DNA of 64,000 nt from Tamlana carrageenivorans. Lineage in GTDB: Bacteria > Bacteroidota > Bacteroidia > Flavobacteriales > Flavobacteriaceae. Within the stretch, counting starts at the first letter, position 1. Each line of letters begins with the position of its first letter. This document shows, piece after piece, positions 35,995 through 45,374 of the stretch. The notes under the pieces are model-generated. The model made no database searches. It had not been told where the DNA came from and saw only the letters and a list, made by a program, of their open reading frames with translations. The position numbers were made by a program, and so were the translations under genes. The stretch is from the NCBI RefSeq assembly GCF_002893765.1, contig NZ_CP025938.1, positions 2,349,501 through 2,413,500 of the forward strand, in the 5' to 3' direction.

Positions 35995-36936
35995 TTATCT
36001 GTAAAGATGGAAAAATACGCCTATATGGTCCAAGCTGTTTTTTAGTTTGTATAAATGTTTTATAAAAAGAGATGGTAATCCATACAGCCATTTTTGTTTC
36101 GAGTTTAGATTTTTTTTATTGATAGCTTTGTATATGGAATGGCTCAAAGCTTGCTGATTGTGTATTTTATAATCTAATGCTATGGCATATCGATTCATAT
36201 CCATGTACTTGTGGAATGCACTGTTGTTTTCTTCTTGCTTTTTAAACTTATCTAAAATGAATATACGGCCTTTTGTGTGTTGACTTTTAGAAAGACTGTT
36301 GGCATATTTAATAAATTTGGAACTAATGGCATTACTAATGACAACATCGTGTTTTAAGGCGATTTGAATCCATAAATAGGTGTCTTGCCCAGATTTTAAA
36401 TTCGTGTCAAAGAAATTAACCTCGCTAAAAATATGCTTAGGAATAACCGTAGCAGATGTGTGAATAATAGGATCAAAAAGGTTTGAACTAAAAAAATCGG
36501 TAATGGGACCTCTATATAAATCAGGGATATCTTTTAATTTCGATTTTTTTGAAATTATATTTTTAAACACGAACTCGTAACGACTGCAATACAAACCTTT
36601 ATTTGGAAAATCTACAATTAAATCATGCATGGTTTGTAAATGATAGGGGTACCATTGGTCGTCAGCGTCTAATAGTGCAATATAATTAGACCTAGCATTT
36701 TTGATTCCTAGGTTTCTTGCAAACGATACGCCTTGATTTTCTATTGAGCAAAGTTTAATTCTTGGGTCATTAAGAGCTTGTACAATGGCTATGCTATTAT
36801 CTTGTGATCCATCATTTATTATGATGATCTCAAAATTTTTAAAAGTCTGATTTAAAACACTTAATAATGTAGCTTCAATATATTTTTCCTTATTATAAAG
36901 CGGAATTACTACGGAAAAGAATGGTTTAGTTAGCAT
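35995..36936 (-). CDS. Glycosyltransferase family 2
   Basis: 313 residues, GT-A fold: FFSVVIPLYNKEKYIEATL at the start, NDGSQDNS at 41-48 and the metal-binding DADD at 90-93. The family usually adds one sugar to a glycan chain. Its end faces that of the GT4 gene 15 bp away (convergent). The upstream GT2 gene on the same strand starts 46 bp away. Confidence 0.92.
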   Translation of the reverse strand: MLTKPFFSVVIPLYNKEKYIEATLLSVLNQTFKNFEIIIINDGSQDNSIAIVQALNDPRIKLCSIENQGVSFARNLGIKNARSNYIALLDADDQWYPYHLQTMHDLIVDFPNKGLYCSRYEFVFKNIISKKSKLKDIPDLYRGPITDFFSSNLFDPIIHTSATVIPKHIFSEVNFFDTNLKSGQDTYLWIQIALKHDVVISNAISSKFIKYANSLSKSQHTKGRIFILDKFKKQEENNSAFHKYMDMNRYAIALDYKIHNQQALSHSIYKAINKKNLNSKQKWLYGLPSLFIKHLYKLKNSLDHIGVFFHLYR

Positions 36937-36981
36937 TTTAAAAATTAAACATTATAGTGTTTCGTGAGGCAATATATGGTT

Positions 36982-37848
36982 TTAGTAGGTGATATCCTGA
37001 TTTTTTTTTATTCTACAGTAATAGCCTATACGGTAAAAATCAAATAAAAATAAAGAGGCGTAATTGGAGTTGAAATTTAATAAAAGTAATGGTTTAGAGA
37101 GTTTCCAGAGAGAACTCACCAAGTTTGTAGCTCCCAATTGCTTCAGCTTTTTATGTAGTTTTGGAATTTTTTGTTTATTAGGATTAAGCTTTTTTTCTTG
37201 AATCAAAAAGTCTAAATTTTGTAATGCCAGTTCTGTTTTTATGATAAACGTTTTAGCATCATCTTCGGCATGATGTATCACTGGGTTTTTTAAAAAATAA
37301 GGTTTAATACCTTTATTCATGAGAGTTTCGAAAAACAGCACGTCTTCATATCCATATTGGGTTAAAGATTCATCAAAAGGATTCTCGAAAAAAACAGACT
37401 TTTTTAAGAGAAAGTTAGAGGAGCAAAGTGTTTTATACTCTCTTTTTTTTGTGAAAAGCCATCGTAGTTTATATGGTTTTTTTGCAGCTATTTCACTTGC
37501 TGCCATACCACCACAGACCACTGCCTTGTCTTTGATTTTTAAATAGTTTTTTATGAAATCTACTCGATCAACTTGAGTGCCTGCATCAATAAAAAGGAGG
37601 AGATCGTAACGTGCATTTTCTGCAAGTTTATTTCTAATGGCACTTCTGCCTATATTGGTTGGAAAAGCTTTAAAAATACAGTTTGGAATGCTGTTGATGG
37701 CTGTGTTAATGTGATTCGTTTCAGAATTAGAGCCGTCATCAAAGGCTATAATTTCATAGGTGATTCCTGCTGTATGACATTGGTTAGAAAGACCCTTTAC
37801 TAGCGGTATTATATTAATGCTATATGTGGGAATTAGTACCGAAAGCAT
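36982..37848 (-). CDS. Glycosyltransferase family 2
   Basis: 288 residues with a GT-A start (MLSVLIPTYSINIIPLVKGL), FDDGSN at 36-41 and IDAGTQ at 87-92, where the usual second Asp of DxD is Gly, then HHAEDDAKTF for the C-terminal acceptor part. It starts 2 bp after ftsE ends on the same strand, so the two are probably co-transcribed. Confidence 0.88.
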   Translation of the reverse strand: MLSVLIPTYSINIIPLVKGLSNQCHTAGITYEIIAFDDGSNSETNHINTAINSIPNCIFKAFPTNIGRSAIRNKLAENARYDLLLFIDAGTQVDRVDFIKNYLKIKDKAVVCGGMAASEIAAKKPYKLRWLFTKKREYKTLCSSNFLLKKSVFFENPFDESLTQYGYEDVLFFETLMNKGIKPYFLKNPVIHHAEDDAKTFIIKTELALQNLDFLIQEKKLNPNKQKIPKLHKKLKQLGATNLVSSLWKLSKPLLLLNFNSNYASLFLFDFYRIGYYCRIKKNQDITY

Positions 37849-37850
37849 GA

Positions 37851-38534
37851 TTACCCTTTACGCTGCACCACCTCAAAAATGGCATTATCTTCACACTTTA
37901 AAGTTTTACTCGGGTATTTTAGTAGCAAGGCATAATCGTGAGTGGCCATTAAAATGGTATTACCATTTTTGCTAATATCTTGAAGCACTTCCATCACTTC
38001 AATACTGGTTTGCGGATCTAAATTTCCTGTAGGCTCGTCGGCCAGAATAAGCTCCGGACTGTTTAGCAAAGCTCTAGCTATAGCCACACGTTGTTGTTCG
38101 CCGCCAGAGAGCTCATGCGGGAATTTGAAGCCCTTGGTTTTCATGTCTACTTTGGTTAAAACTTCCTCGACACGGGCAGCCATTTCTTTTTTGTCTTTCC
38201 ATCCTGTGGCTTTTAAAACAAAGGTAAGATTGTCGTTTATCGTTCTGTCGGTAAGCAGTTTAAAATCCTGGAAAACAACACCTAACTTTCGTCGTAAAAA
38301 CGGAATCTCTTTTTCTTTTAGGGTTTTTAAATCGAAATCCACAATATGTCCCTCACCTTTTGTTAAAGGTAAATCGCCATAAAGGGTTTTCATAAAACTA
38401 CTTTTTCCTGTTCCTGTTTTCCCAATTAAGTACACAAAATCACCTTTGTTAACTTCAACATTAACATCAGAAAGAATGAGGTTTCCGCCCTGGTAAATAG
38501 AGGCGTCCTTTAATTGTAAAATGGGATTAGACAT
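37851..38534 (-). CDS. ftsE: Cell-division ABC ATPase FtsE
   Basis: 227 residues: Walker A GKTGTGKSS at 38-46, signature LSGGEQQRV at 142-150, Walker B LILADEP at 162-168. FtsE works with the membrane protein FtsX to switch on peptidoglycan hydrolases at the septum. No ftsX lies nearby, which is usual in this group. The MacB/LolD-type families are alternatives, but length and sequence fit FtsE best. Confidence 0.88.
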   Translation of the reverse strand: MSNPILQLKDASIYQGGNLILSDVNVEVNKGDFVYLIGKTGTGKSSFMKTLYGDLPLTKGEGHIVDFDLKTLKEKEIPFLRRKLGVVFQDFKLLTDRTINDNLTFVLKATGWKDKKEMAARVEEVLTKVDMKTKGFKFPHELSGGEQQRVAIARALLNSPELILADEPTGNLDPQTSIEVMEVLQDISKNGNTILMATHDYALLLKYPSKTLKCEDNAIFEVVQRKG

Positions 38535-38667
38535 GAAATAGCATGATTGTTTTTAGTGTCGTAAATGTATAACTTAAAAGTGAAACTGTAAAACCTGTAA
38601 TCCGATTGTTTGTTTCTAATAAATTAAATCATTTAATAAATCGGTTTATAATTATACGCAGATTGTT

Positions 38668-38697
38668 GCGTTATAAATGCTGTATTAAATATCTTTG
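38668..38697 (+). promoter_or_regulatory. Promoter of the TPR/OMP operon
   Basis: TTG at 38666-38668 and TATCTTTG at 38690-38697 (fits TAnnTTTG) with a 21-bp spacer, 25 bp before the ATG at 38723. Confidence 0.6.
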
Positions 38698-38722
38698 AGT
38701 TTAAATTAAAACCAAATTATTA

Positions 38723-41700
38723 ATGACTAAAAAAAATATGGTAGCCCTTTTAATGGCAATACCTTTTAGTTTACAAATAATAGCGCAAGAATCTGCTACC
38801 TACACGAACCCTTTGGCAGACTACCAAAAAGCCGTTTCGTTATACAATAATCAAGTATATGGAGCAGCACAGGCGCTTTTTCAAGAAGTTCAGGAAACCA
38901 CCAATGAGTTAAATGTGGAAGCCGATTGCGCGTATTACGCGGCTAATTGTGCCATTAGATTAAATCAACAGCAGGCCGAGCAAATGGTCGAAAATTTTGT
39001 AGAAGACTATCCTACAAGTAGTAAACGCAACAACGCTTATGTTGATGTGGCCAATTATTACTTCGATAACGCCAAATATGCCTATGCCAGAAAATGGTAT
39101 GCCAAAGTTGATGAGGACGCTTTAAGTTACGCCGATCAAGAACGTGTTTATTTTAATCAAGGGTACACCGCGTTTTTAACTAAGCAATACGATGATGCTA
39201 AAAAGTATTTTAACAAAGTTGAAAATTCTCAAGAGTATGGCTCACAAGCCAAATACTATATTGGGCATATGGCTTATCAAGGCGACGATTACGACGAAGC
39301 TACCGCTTATTTCGATCAGGTAAGTAATCAAGAACGTTACAAAGAAAAGATGACATATTATCAGGCCGATTTAAATTTTAAGCTTGGTAATTTCGAAAAA
39401 GCCATTCAAATGGCTAAAGCGCGTATGGATACCAGTACGCCAGAAGAAGTGTCGGAACTATCTAAAATTATAGGCGAAAGTTATTTTAACTTAAAAAAAT
39501 ACGACGAAGCTATTCCGTATTTAAAGGCTTACGCGGGTAAAAAAGGGAAGTGGACTAACACCGATTTTTACCAACTAGGCTATGCCTACTACATGAAAAA
39601 GGATTATGCCAATGCAGTTTCCGAATTTAATAAAATTGTTGATGGTAATAACCCCATTACACAAAATGCTTATTACCATTTAGGAGAAAGTTATATTCAT
39701 TTAGATAAAAAACAAGAGGCTCTAAATGCTTTTAGAACGGCTTCGTATATGACTTTCGATTCGAAAATTCAGGAAGATGCTTGGTTGAATTATGCTAAAA
39801 TCAGTTATGAAATCGGGAATCCCTACGAGTCGGCTCCGCAGGTTTTAACGGGCTATTTGAAAAAATATCCAAAATCAACTCATACTGCAGAAATTGAATC
39901 CCTTTTAGTCGATTCATACATCACCTCTAAAAATTACAAAGAAGCTTTAAAACTGTTGAAAAGTAAAAATAGTTTTGAAAGCAAAGTGGCTTACCAAAAA
40001 GTGGCTTTTTACCGCGGTTTAGAATTGTTTGACGAAGGCCAATTTAACGCGGCTAAGGAAATGTTTGAAAACTCTTTGTCTGAACCTAGAGAACCTAAAT
40101 ACACTGCAAGAGCTACGTTTTGGAAGGCTGAATCGGATTATAACCTGACTAATTATGATGATGCGCTCATCAGTTTTAAACAATTTGAACAGCAGGCAGC
40201 AGATTTAGATATTCCTGAAGTTGATAATTTAGATTACAATATGGCTTACACGTATTTTAAGTTGAAGAAATACGAACAGTCGGCCGAATATTTTAAACGT
40301 TTCGTTTCTGGAACTAGTCGTGATAACGCGCGACTCAACGATGCGTATTTACGTTTGGGTGATGCGTATTTCGTGTCTACATCCTACGATAAAGCGATTT
40401 CTGCTTATGACAAGGCGATTTCAATTGATGAAGTAGGCTCCGATTACCCAGCATTTCAGCGAGCCATGAGTATCGGGTATATGGGGAATGCCTCTAAAAA
40501 GATTCAAGCTTTAGATCGGTTTATAAAGGATTATCCGAAGTCTAAACTCCGCGATGATGCCATGTACGAGTTAGGCAATTCTTATGTTAAAGAAAACCAA
40601 GTCGATAAAGCCATGGGGTCTTATAACGCCTTAAGTACCGAGTATAAAATGAGTTCTTTCGTGCCTAAGGCTTTACTGCGTCAAGGTTTAGTATATTACA
40701 ATGCTAGTGATAATACCAAGGCACTTACAAAATTTAAAAAGGTAGCTAGCGAATATCCTGGTAGTCCAGAGGCTGTACAAGCCGTTTCGACCGCTCGTTT
40801 AATTTATATTGATATGGGTGAAGTTGACCAATACGCGACATGGGTGAAAACCCTAGATTATGTAGAGGTTACCGATGTCGATTTGGATAATGCTACTTAT
40901 GAAGCCGCCGAAAAACAATATTTAGACAATAATACCGAAAAGGCTATAAAACAATTTAATGGCTATTTGGCCCAATTCCCGAAAGGGCTAAATGCCTTAA
41001 ACGCTCACTTTTATGTGGCGCAATTGTACTACAAACAAAATTTACTAGACAATGCTTCAGGACATTATAAATATGTTGTAGACGCGGCTCCTAGTCAGTT
41101 TACCGAAGAAGCCTTAAGCAAGCTCGCGCAATATCATTTAAATAATAAAAATTGGAATGGTGCTACACCTTTGTTATTGAGGTTAGAAGGAGAAGCGCGA
41201 TTCCAACATAATGTTATTTTTGCTCAATCTAATTTGATGAAAGCCTATTATCAAATGGCCGATTATAAGAAAGCTGTGGCCTATGCAGAGAAAGTATTGG
41301 CAAATTCTAAAGCCGATACTAAAATTCAGAGTGATGCGCATATTATTATTGCACGTTCGGCAATGAAAACAGGTGATAAAGCTAAAGCTAAAACAGCATA
41401 TCAAAAAGTTGAAAAAGTAGCCACAGGCGAAACGGCTGCTGAAGCTTTATACTATAACGCGTATTTTAAAAATGCAGAAGGTGAATTTGAAGCTTCGAAT
41501 GAAACCGTTCAAAAATTAGCTAAAGATTTTTCAGGATATAAATATTATAGCGCCAAAGGATTAGTGCTTATGGCTAAGAATTTTTATGCCTTAAAGGATG
41601 CTTTTCAAGCCACTTACATTCTAGAAAGTGTTATTCAAAACTTTTCAGAGTTTGATGATGTTGTTATAGAAGCTTCAGAAGAATTAGCAAAAGTTAAGGA

Positions 41701-41743
41701 AGAAGAAGCTAAAACGAATGCCTCAATTCATTCAGAAGATTAA
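38723..41743 (+). CDS. Large secreted/periplasmic TPR-repeat protein
   Basis: 1006 residues with a signal peptide (cleavage after SLQIIAQ, about residue 22) and more than fifteen TPR-like helix pairs through the whole length (for example YFNQGYTAFLTKQYDDAKKY, and AYYHLGESYIHLDKKQEAL). Probably a scaffold in the periplasm. The beta-barrel gene 27 bp downstream is its likely partner; in flavobacteria this TPR plus barrel pair is a common neighbourhood of unclear role. No gliding-gene motif was identified. Confidence 0.88.
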   Translation: MTKKNMVALLMAIPFSLQIIAQESATYTNPLADYQKAVSLYNNQVYGAAQALFQEVQETTNELNVEADCAYYAANCAIRLNQQQAEQMVENFVEDYPTSSKRNNAYVDVANYYFDNAKYAYARKWYAKVDEDALSYADQERVYFNQGYTAFLTKQYDDAKKYFNKVENSQEYGSQAKYYIGHMAYQGDDYDEATAYFDQVSNQERYKEKMTYYQADLNFKLGNFEKAIQMAKARMDTSTPEEVSELSKIIGESYFNLKKYDEAIPYLKAYAGKKGKWTNTDFYQLGYAYYMKKDYANAVSEFNKIVDGNNPITQNAYYHLGESYIHLDKKQEALNAFRTASYMTFDSKIQEDAWLNYAKISYEIGNPYESAPQVLTGYLKKYPKSTHTAEIESLLVDSYITSKNYKEALKLLKSKNSFESKVAYQKVAFYRGLELFDEGQFNAAKEMFENSLSEPREPKYTARATFWKAESDYNLTNYDDALISFKQFEQQAADLDIPEVDNLDYNMAYTYFKLKKYEQSAEYFKRFVSGTSRDNARLNDAYLRLGDAYFVSTSYDKAISAYDKAISIDEVGSDYPAFQRAMSIGYMGNASKKIQALDRFIKDYPKSKLRDDAMYELGNSYVKENQVDKAMGSYNALSTEYKMSSFVPKALLRQGLVYYNASDNTKALTKFKKVASEYPGSPEAVQAVSTARLIYIDMGEVDQYATWVKTLDYVEVTDVDLDNATYEAAEKQYLDNNTEKAIKQFNGYLAQFPKGLNALNAHFYVAQLYYKQNLLDNASGHYKYVVDAAPSQFTEEALSKLAQYHLNNKNWNGATPLLLRLEGEARFQHNVIFAQSNLMKAYYQMADYKKAVAYAEKVLANSKADTKIQSDAHIIIARSAMKTGDKAKAKTAYQKVEKVATGETAAEALYYNAYFKNAEGEFEASNETVQKLAKDFSGYKYYSAKGLVLMAKNFYALKDAFQATYILESVIQNFSEFDDVVIEASEELAKVKEEEAKTNASIHSED

Positions 41744-41770
41744 TTTATTTATAAAAGTAAAACGATACCA

Positions 41771-43498
41771 ATGCGCAAGCACATAAAAAATATATTTTCA
41801 GTTGTTTTCTTATTAAGCATTACAGTTGGTTTTTCTCAACGAAAAGAAAACGATACGATACAAACCGGAGTGATTGATGTTGTTAAGCCTTACGTGCCTA
41901 CAATTTCTGATGCTTTTAAAGTAAAAGAAACACCGAGACTTGAAGATGAAACTACCGATACCAAAAAGGAGATTCAGTACAATATTTTTTCAATTCCGGT
42001 GGCCTCAACCTTCACCCCTTCAAAAGCAAACGCGACTTTGCTACAACGAAAAAAACGAACCAAATTATACGATAATTATGCCTCGTTAGGCGGTGGGAAT
42101 TATAGAACCGTTTTGGCAGAGGCTTACGTGAATCATATGATTAGTCGTTATGAAAGTGCTGGAGGCTATTTAAGTCATCACTCATCCAACGGCGGTATTG
42201 ATGACGCGGTCGTACCAAGCAGTTTTTCAAATTCTAAAATTAATTTGCATTACAATTCTCAATCAAGAGATTTAACATGGGGTATTACTGGTGGATTTCA
42301 GCATCAGTTTTATAACTGGTACGGTATCCCAGAGCCTATTGCAAGTGATAAGGTTTTGGTATATTACTTAGATGTGGGACACTCTTTTTATGATGCCAAC
42401 CTTGGCGGTCATGTGACTTTTGAAGATTCTTATTTTAATAAAACGAATGTGACTTTAAGACGCTTTTTTGATAATCAGGGCTCTTCTGAAAGTCGTGCCA
42501 TTATAGAAGGACAAGCCGATATTCCTATTAACTATTCTGAAATTTCTATTCCTTTTAAATTCGATTATTTAAGCGGTGATTTTGATAGATCGTATGATAT
42601 TGACGAAGTGTATGAATTTAGTAATTTTCAAGTGACAGCAACACCTACTTTTGAACTTAAGGAATCTGATTTTACTTTCAATCTTGGCGTGGCGGTTACT
42701 TATTTTAATGATATGCAAAATAGTGAGAGTAAATTCTATTTTTATCCTAATATTTTAGCGTCCTATGGTATCGTAAATCAGTTGTTAGTGGCTTATGGAG
42801 GTGTTACAGGTGGTTTAAACCAGAATACGTATCGCGATTTTGCTAACGAAAATCCGTTTGTCTCGCCTACATTAGCAATCACACCAACCAATCAGGCCTA
42901 TAATGCTTTTGTGGGTTTAAAGGGGAAGTTATCTAATAATGTAAATTATGATGTTAGCGGGCACTATATTTCAGATAAAAACAAAGCGCTATTTAAAGCC
43001 AACCGTATTAAAGATATTTCGGGGGTATATGATTATGAATACGGAAATTCCTTTGGTGTGGTTTATGACGATGTGACGAGTTTCGGACTTTCAGGAGCAT
43101 TGGATGCTGTGGTGCATGACAACGTGAAGTTAGGTGTGAAAGCCGATTATTTTCTTTATGATTCCGATTCTGAAGCTGAAGCTTGGAATTTACCTAATTT
43201 AAGCGGATCTCTATTTGCAGATTATCAAATTGATGAGCATTGGTTCGCTGGGCTAAATATGTTCTTTATGGGACAACGTAAAGATGCTCGAAGTTTAGAT
43301 TCAGATCCCGACGAGCAAACCGTTGATGTAGAGGGGTATTTAGATGTTAATATTCATGGTGGTTATCACGTAAACGACCAATTAACCATTTTTATAAAAG
43401 CCAATAACCTAATGAATAATAGTTACGATAGATGGCAGACCTACCAGGTTCAAGGATTGCAAATTCTTGGGGGTGCTACGTATAAGTTTGGGATATAA
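41771..43498 (+). CDS. TonB-dependent-receptor-like beta-barrel protein
   Basis: 575 residues with a signal peptide (cleavage near FSQ, about residue 22). After a short periplasmic stretch (VIDVVKPYVPTISDAFKVKE) it is barrel throughout, with C-terminal GLQILGGATYKFGI. No plug domain is seen, so it is not a classical TonB receptor. Co-transcribed with the upstream TPR gene. Confidence 0.85.
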   Translation: MRKHIKNIFSVVFLLSITVGFSQRKENDTIQTGVIDVVKPYVPTISDAFKVKETPRLEDETTDTKKEIQYNIFSIPVASTFTPSKANATLLQRKKRTKLYDNYASLGGGNYRTVLAEAYVNHMISRYESAGGYLSHHSSNGGIDDAVVPSSFSNSKINLHYNSQSRDLTWGITGGFQHQFYNWYGIPEPIASDKVLVYYLDVGHSFYDANLGGHVTFEDSYFNKTNVTLRRFFDNQGSSESRAIIEGQADIPINYSEISIPFKFDYLSGDFDRSYDIDEVYEFSNFQVTATPTFELKESDFTFNLGVAVTYFNDMQNSESKFYFYPNILASYGIVNQLLVAYGGVTGGLNQNTYRDFANENPFVSPTLAITPTNQAYNAFVGLKGKLSNNVNYDVSGHYISDKNKALFKANRIKDISGVYDYEYGNSFGVVYDDVTSFGLSGALDAVVHDNVKLGVKADYFLYDSDSEAEAWNLPNLSGSLFADYQIDEHWFAGLNMFFMGQRKDARSLDSDPDEQTVDVEGYLDVNIHGGYHVNDQLTIFIKANNLMNNSYDRWQTYQVQGLQILGGATYKFGI

Positions 43499-43772
43499 GA
43501 GGTTGTAAAGTTATGATGTTATAGAGTTACAAAGGCTCAAAGTTTTAAAGTTGTGAAGTTCTGAAGTTGTTACGCCGAGCTTCACAGAGTTTGTGCCTAC
43601 GGTCTTCGAGCGGAGTCGAGAAGTTAAGTTACAAAGTTATAAGGTTACAGCGTTAAAAAGGTGGCGTCGTTCAGATGGAGGTACAACTGAAGAATCTGTT
43701 TTTAGAAGATTCAGAGTTTCTTAAAGCTTGTATCCACGGTCTTCGAGCGGAGTCGAGAAGTTAGTTATAAGG
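43499..43772. repeat. Short repeats: GTTACAAAGTTA words and two TTCGAGCGGAGTCGAG units
   Basis: Holds GGTCTTCGAGCGGAGTCGAGAAG twice in abbreviated form (about 43602 and 43740), kin to the stem word inside the 151-bp array, with AAGTTACAAAGTTATAAGG-like words. No gene. Confidence 0.7.
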
Positions 43773-44471
43773 TTACAAAGTTAGGCGCGCTAAATAATCA
43801 TAATGTTCACCTTCAAGAACCAGTTCGCATTTTAGATCTACCGTATCACAAGCTAATTTTAAGGTGTCAAAATCGAGATACAACCACTTCATTGGGGTTT
43901 CTTTTTCATTTTTATATGAAAGGAAATAGTCGAGTTCGCCGTAATAACCGGCATTCATATCCATCCAAAAACCGCCATCTTCATCTTCATACATGTATTT
44001 TATGTCGGAAGAATCGATAAGAATTTGTCCGTTTGCCGTTAAAAGACTTTTTAAATGCTGTAAGTATTGTGAAATTTTAGCGGTTTCTTGAAAAATCCCC
44101 GTGCCATTCATAAGTAATAAAATGGTATCGAATTGTTCAGTTTCCTCTAAAAGCCCCTTGTTTTCGGTATGCGTCACACCTCGTAATTTAGAGACTTCTA
44201 TAGCACCTTGTGAAACATCAATAGCTTTAACCTTTAATCCTTTGTTTTGTAAATATAAACTATGACTTCCAGCACCGCAGCCAACGTCTAAAATCTCGCC
44301 TTTGCTTAGTTTTAAAGCTTCTTGTTCCAGTTTGGGCATGCTCTTAAAATCGCGGAATAAATAGGGTAGTGGTAAACTGTCCTCATCAGAAATATGAGTT
44401 GAGGTCATGAGGTCTTCGGTGTAGTTCCCGTTTTGGTAGTCTAATAAAGCTTTTCCGAAAAGGTCTTTCAT
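43773..44471 (-). CDS. Class I SAM-dependent methyltransferase
   Basis: 232 residues with motif I EILDVGCGAGSHSLYLQNKG near residue 58 and motif II KAIDVSQGAIEVSKLRG. The substrate is unknown. The C-terminal half (DTLKLACDTVDLKCELVLEG) is typical of Methyltransf_25/11 types. Confidence 0.88.
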   Translation of the reverse strand: MKDLFGKALLDYQNGNYTEDLMTSTHISDEDSLPLPYLFRDFKSMPKLEQEALKLSKGEILDVGCGAGSHSLYLQNKGLKVKAIDVSQGAIEVSKLRGVTHTENKGLLEETEQFDTILLLMNGTGIFQETAKISQYLQHLKSLLTANGQILIDSSDIKYMYEDEDGGFWMDMNAGYYGELDYFLSYKNEKETPMKWLYLDFDTLKLACDTVDLKCELVLEGEHYDYLARLTL

Positions 44472-44849
44472 AAAGTAATTTTCTTTTTTTTATTTCCGCG
44501 AAAGCGAAAATCTTTTCATCGATGTAATGACTAATATATTTTTTCTTTCACACTGAGTCACACAGAGACGCACAGAGTTAAAAATATCATCTTAACATCA
44601 GAACTCTGTGTTTCTTTGTGTAATTCTCTGAGAACCTCTGTGTAATATTTTCATTTTTGTAATACAAATTTTCAATACAAATTTATCCTAAAAAACTCTT
44701 GTTTTCACACTGAGCTACGCAGAGGCGCACTGAGATGCACAGAGCTAAAAATACCAACTTAACATCAGAACGCCGTGTTTCTCCGTGAAATTCACTGTGA
44801 AACTCGGTGTAATATTTCATCTAATCATCAAAAGGATTATTTTTGCACC
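44472..44849. repeat. Duplicated palindromic block (CACAGAG / CTCTGTG)
   Basis: Two direct copies (about 44547-44655 and 44704-44820) each begin CACACTGAGtcaCACAGAG and end in CTCTGTG... words, so each can fold back on itself. They share the core AACATCAGAAC. A GCGAAAGCGAAAATCTTTTC word lies at 44500. No gene. Confidence 0.8.
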
Positions 44850-45341
44850 ATGCAGGACATTATAAACAACCTTTCAAAGCAGGCCAAAGATAAGCATAAC
44901 GAGAATAAAAAATTCTTCGCCAAGCTTAAAAAGAAACCGCCTAAAAATTTAGACTATATCATGCAGGAGTTGCATGAAGATGCCTTTGAAAAAACCGATT
45001 GTTTAGAATGTGCCAACTGCTGTAAAACTACGGGGCCGCTCTTTACCGATAAAGATATTGAGCGCATAGCTAAATCTTTTAGATTGAAACCCCAGCAATT
45101 TATAGATCAATATTTACGCATCGACGAGGAGAATGATTACGTTTTGCAAAGCGTGCCTTGTACATTTTTGGGAGCCGATAACTACTGTTCTATTTACGAT
45201 GTGCGACCTAAAGCTTGTCGTGAATTTCCGCATACCGACAGAAAAAAGTTTCAACAAATTTCAAACCTAACATTAAAAAATGTGAGCATTTGTCCCGCAG
45301 CTTTTAATATCGTTGAGGCCATGAAAAAACGAATTGGTTGA
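44850..45341 (+). CDS. YkgJ-family cysteine-cluster protein
   Basis: 163 residues from the ATG at 44850 (a GTG-like upstream start reaches into the repeat block). Cys motif CLECANCCKTTGPLFT (about 50-65), then CTFLGADNYCSIYDVRPKAC and SICPAAF; these eight or so Cys form the UPF0153/YkgJ zinc or iron-sulfur site. Role unknown. Confidence 0.9.
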   Translation: MQDIINNLSKQAKDKHNENKKFFAKLKKKPPKNLDYIMQELHEDAFEKTDCLECANCCKTTGPLFTDKDIERIAKSFRLKPQQFIDQYLRIDEENDYVLQSVPCTFLGADNYCSIYDVRPKACREFPHTDRKKFQQISNLTLKNVSICPAAFNIVEAMKKRIG

Positions 45342-45374
45342 ATCTAAATACATAGATGTTCACTACGAAGGCAT

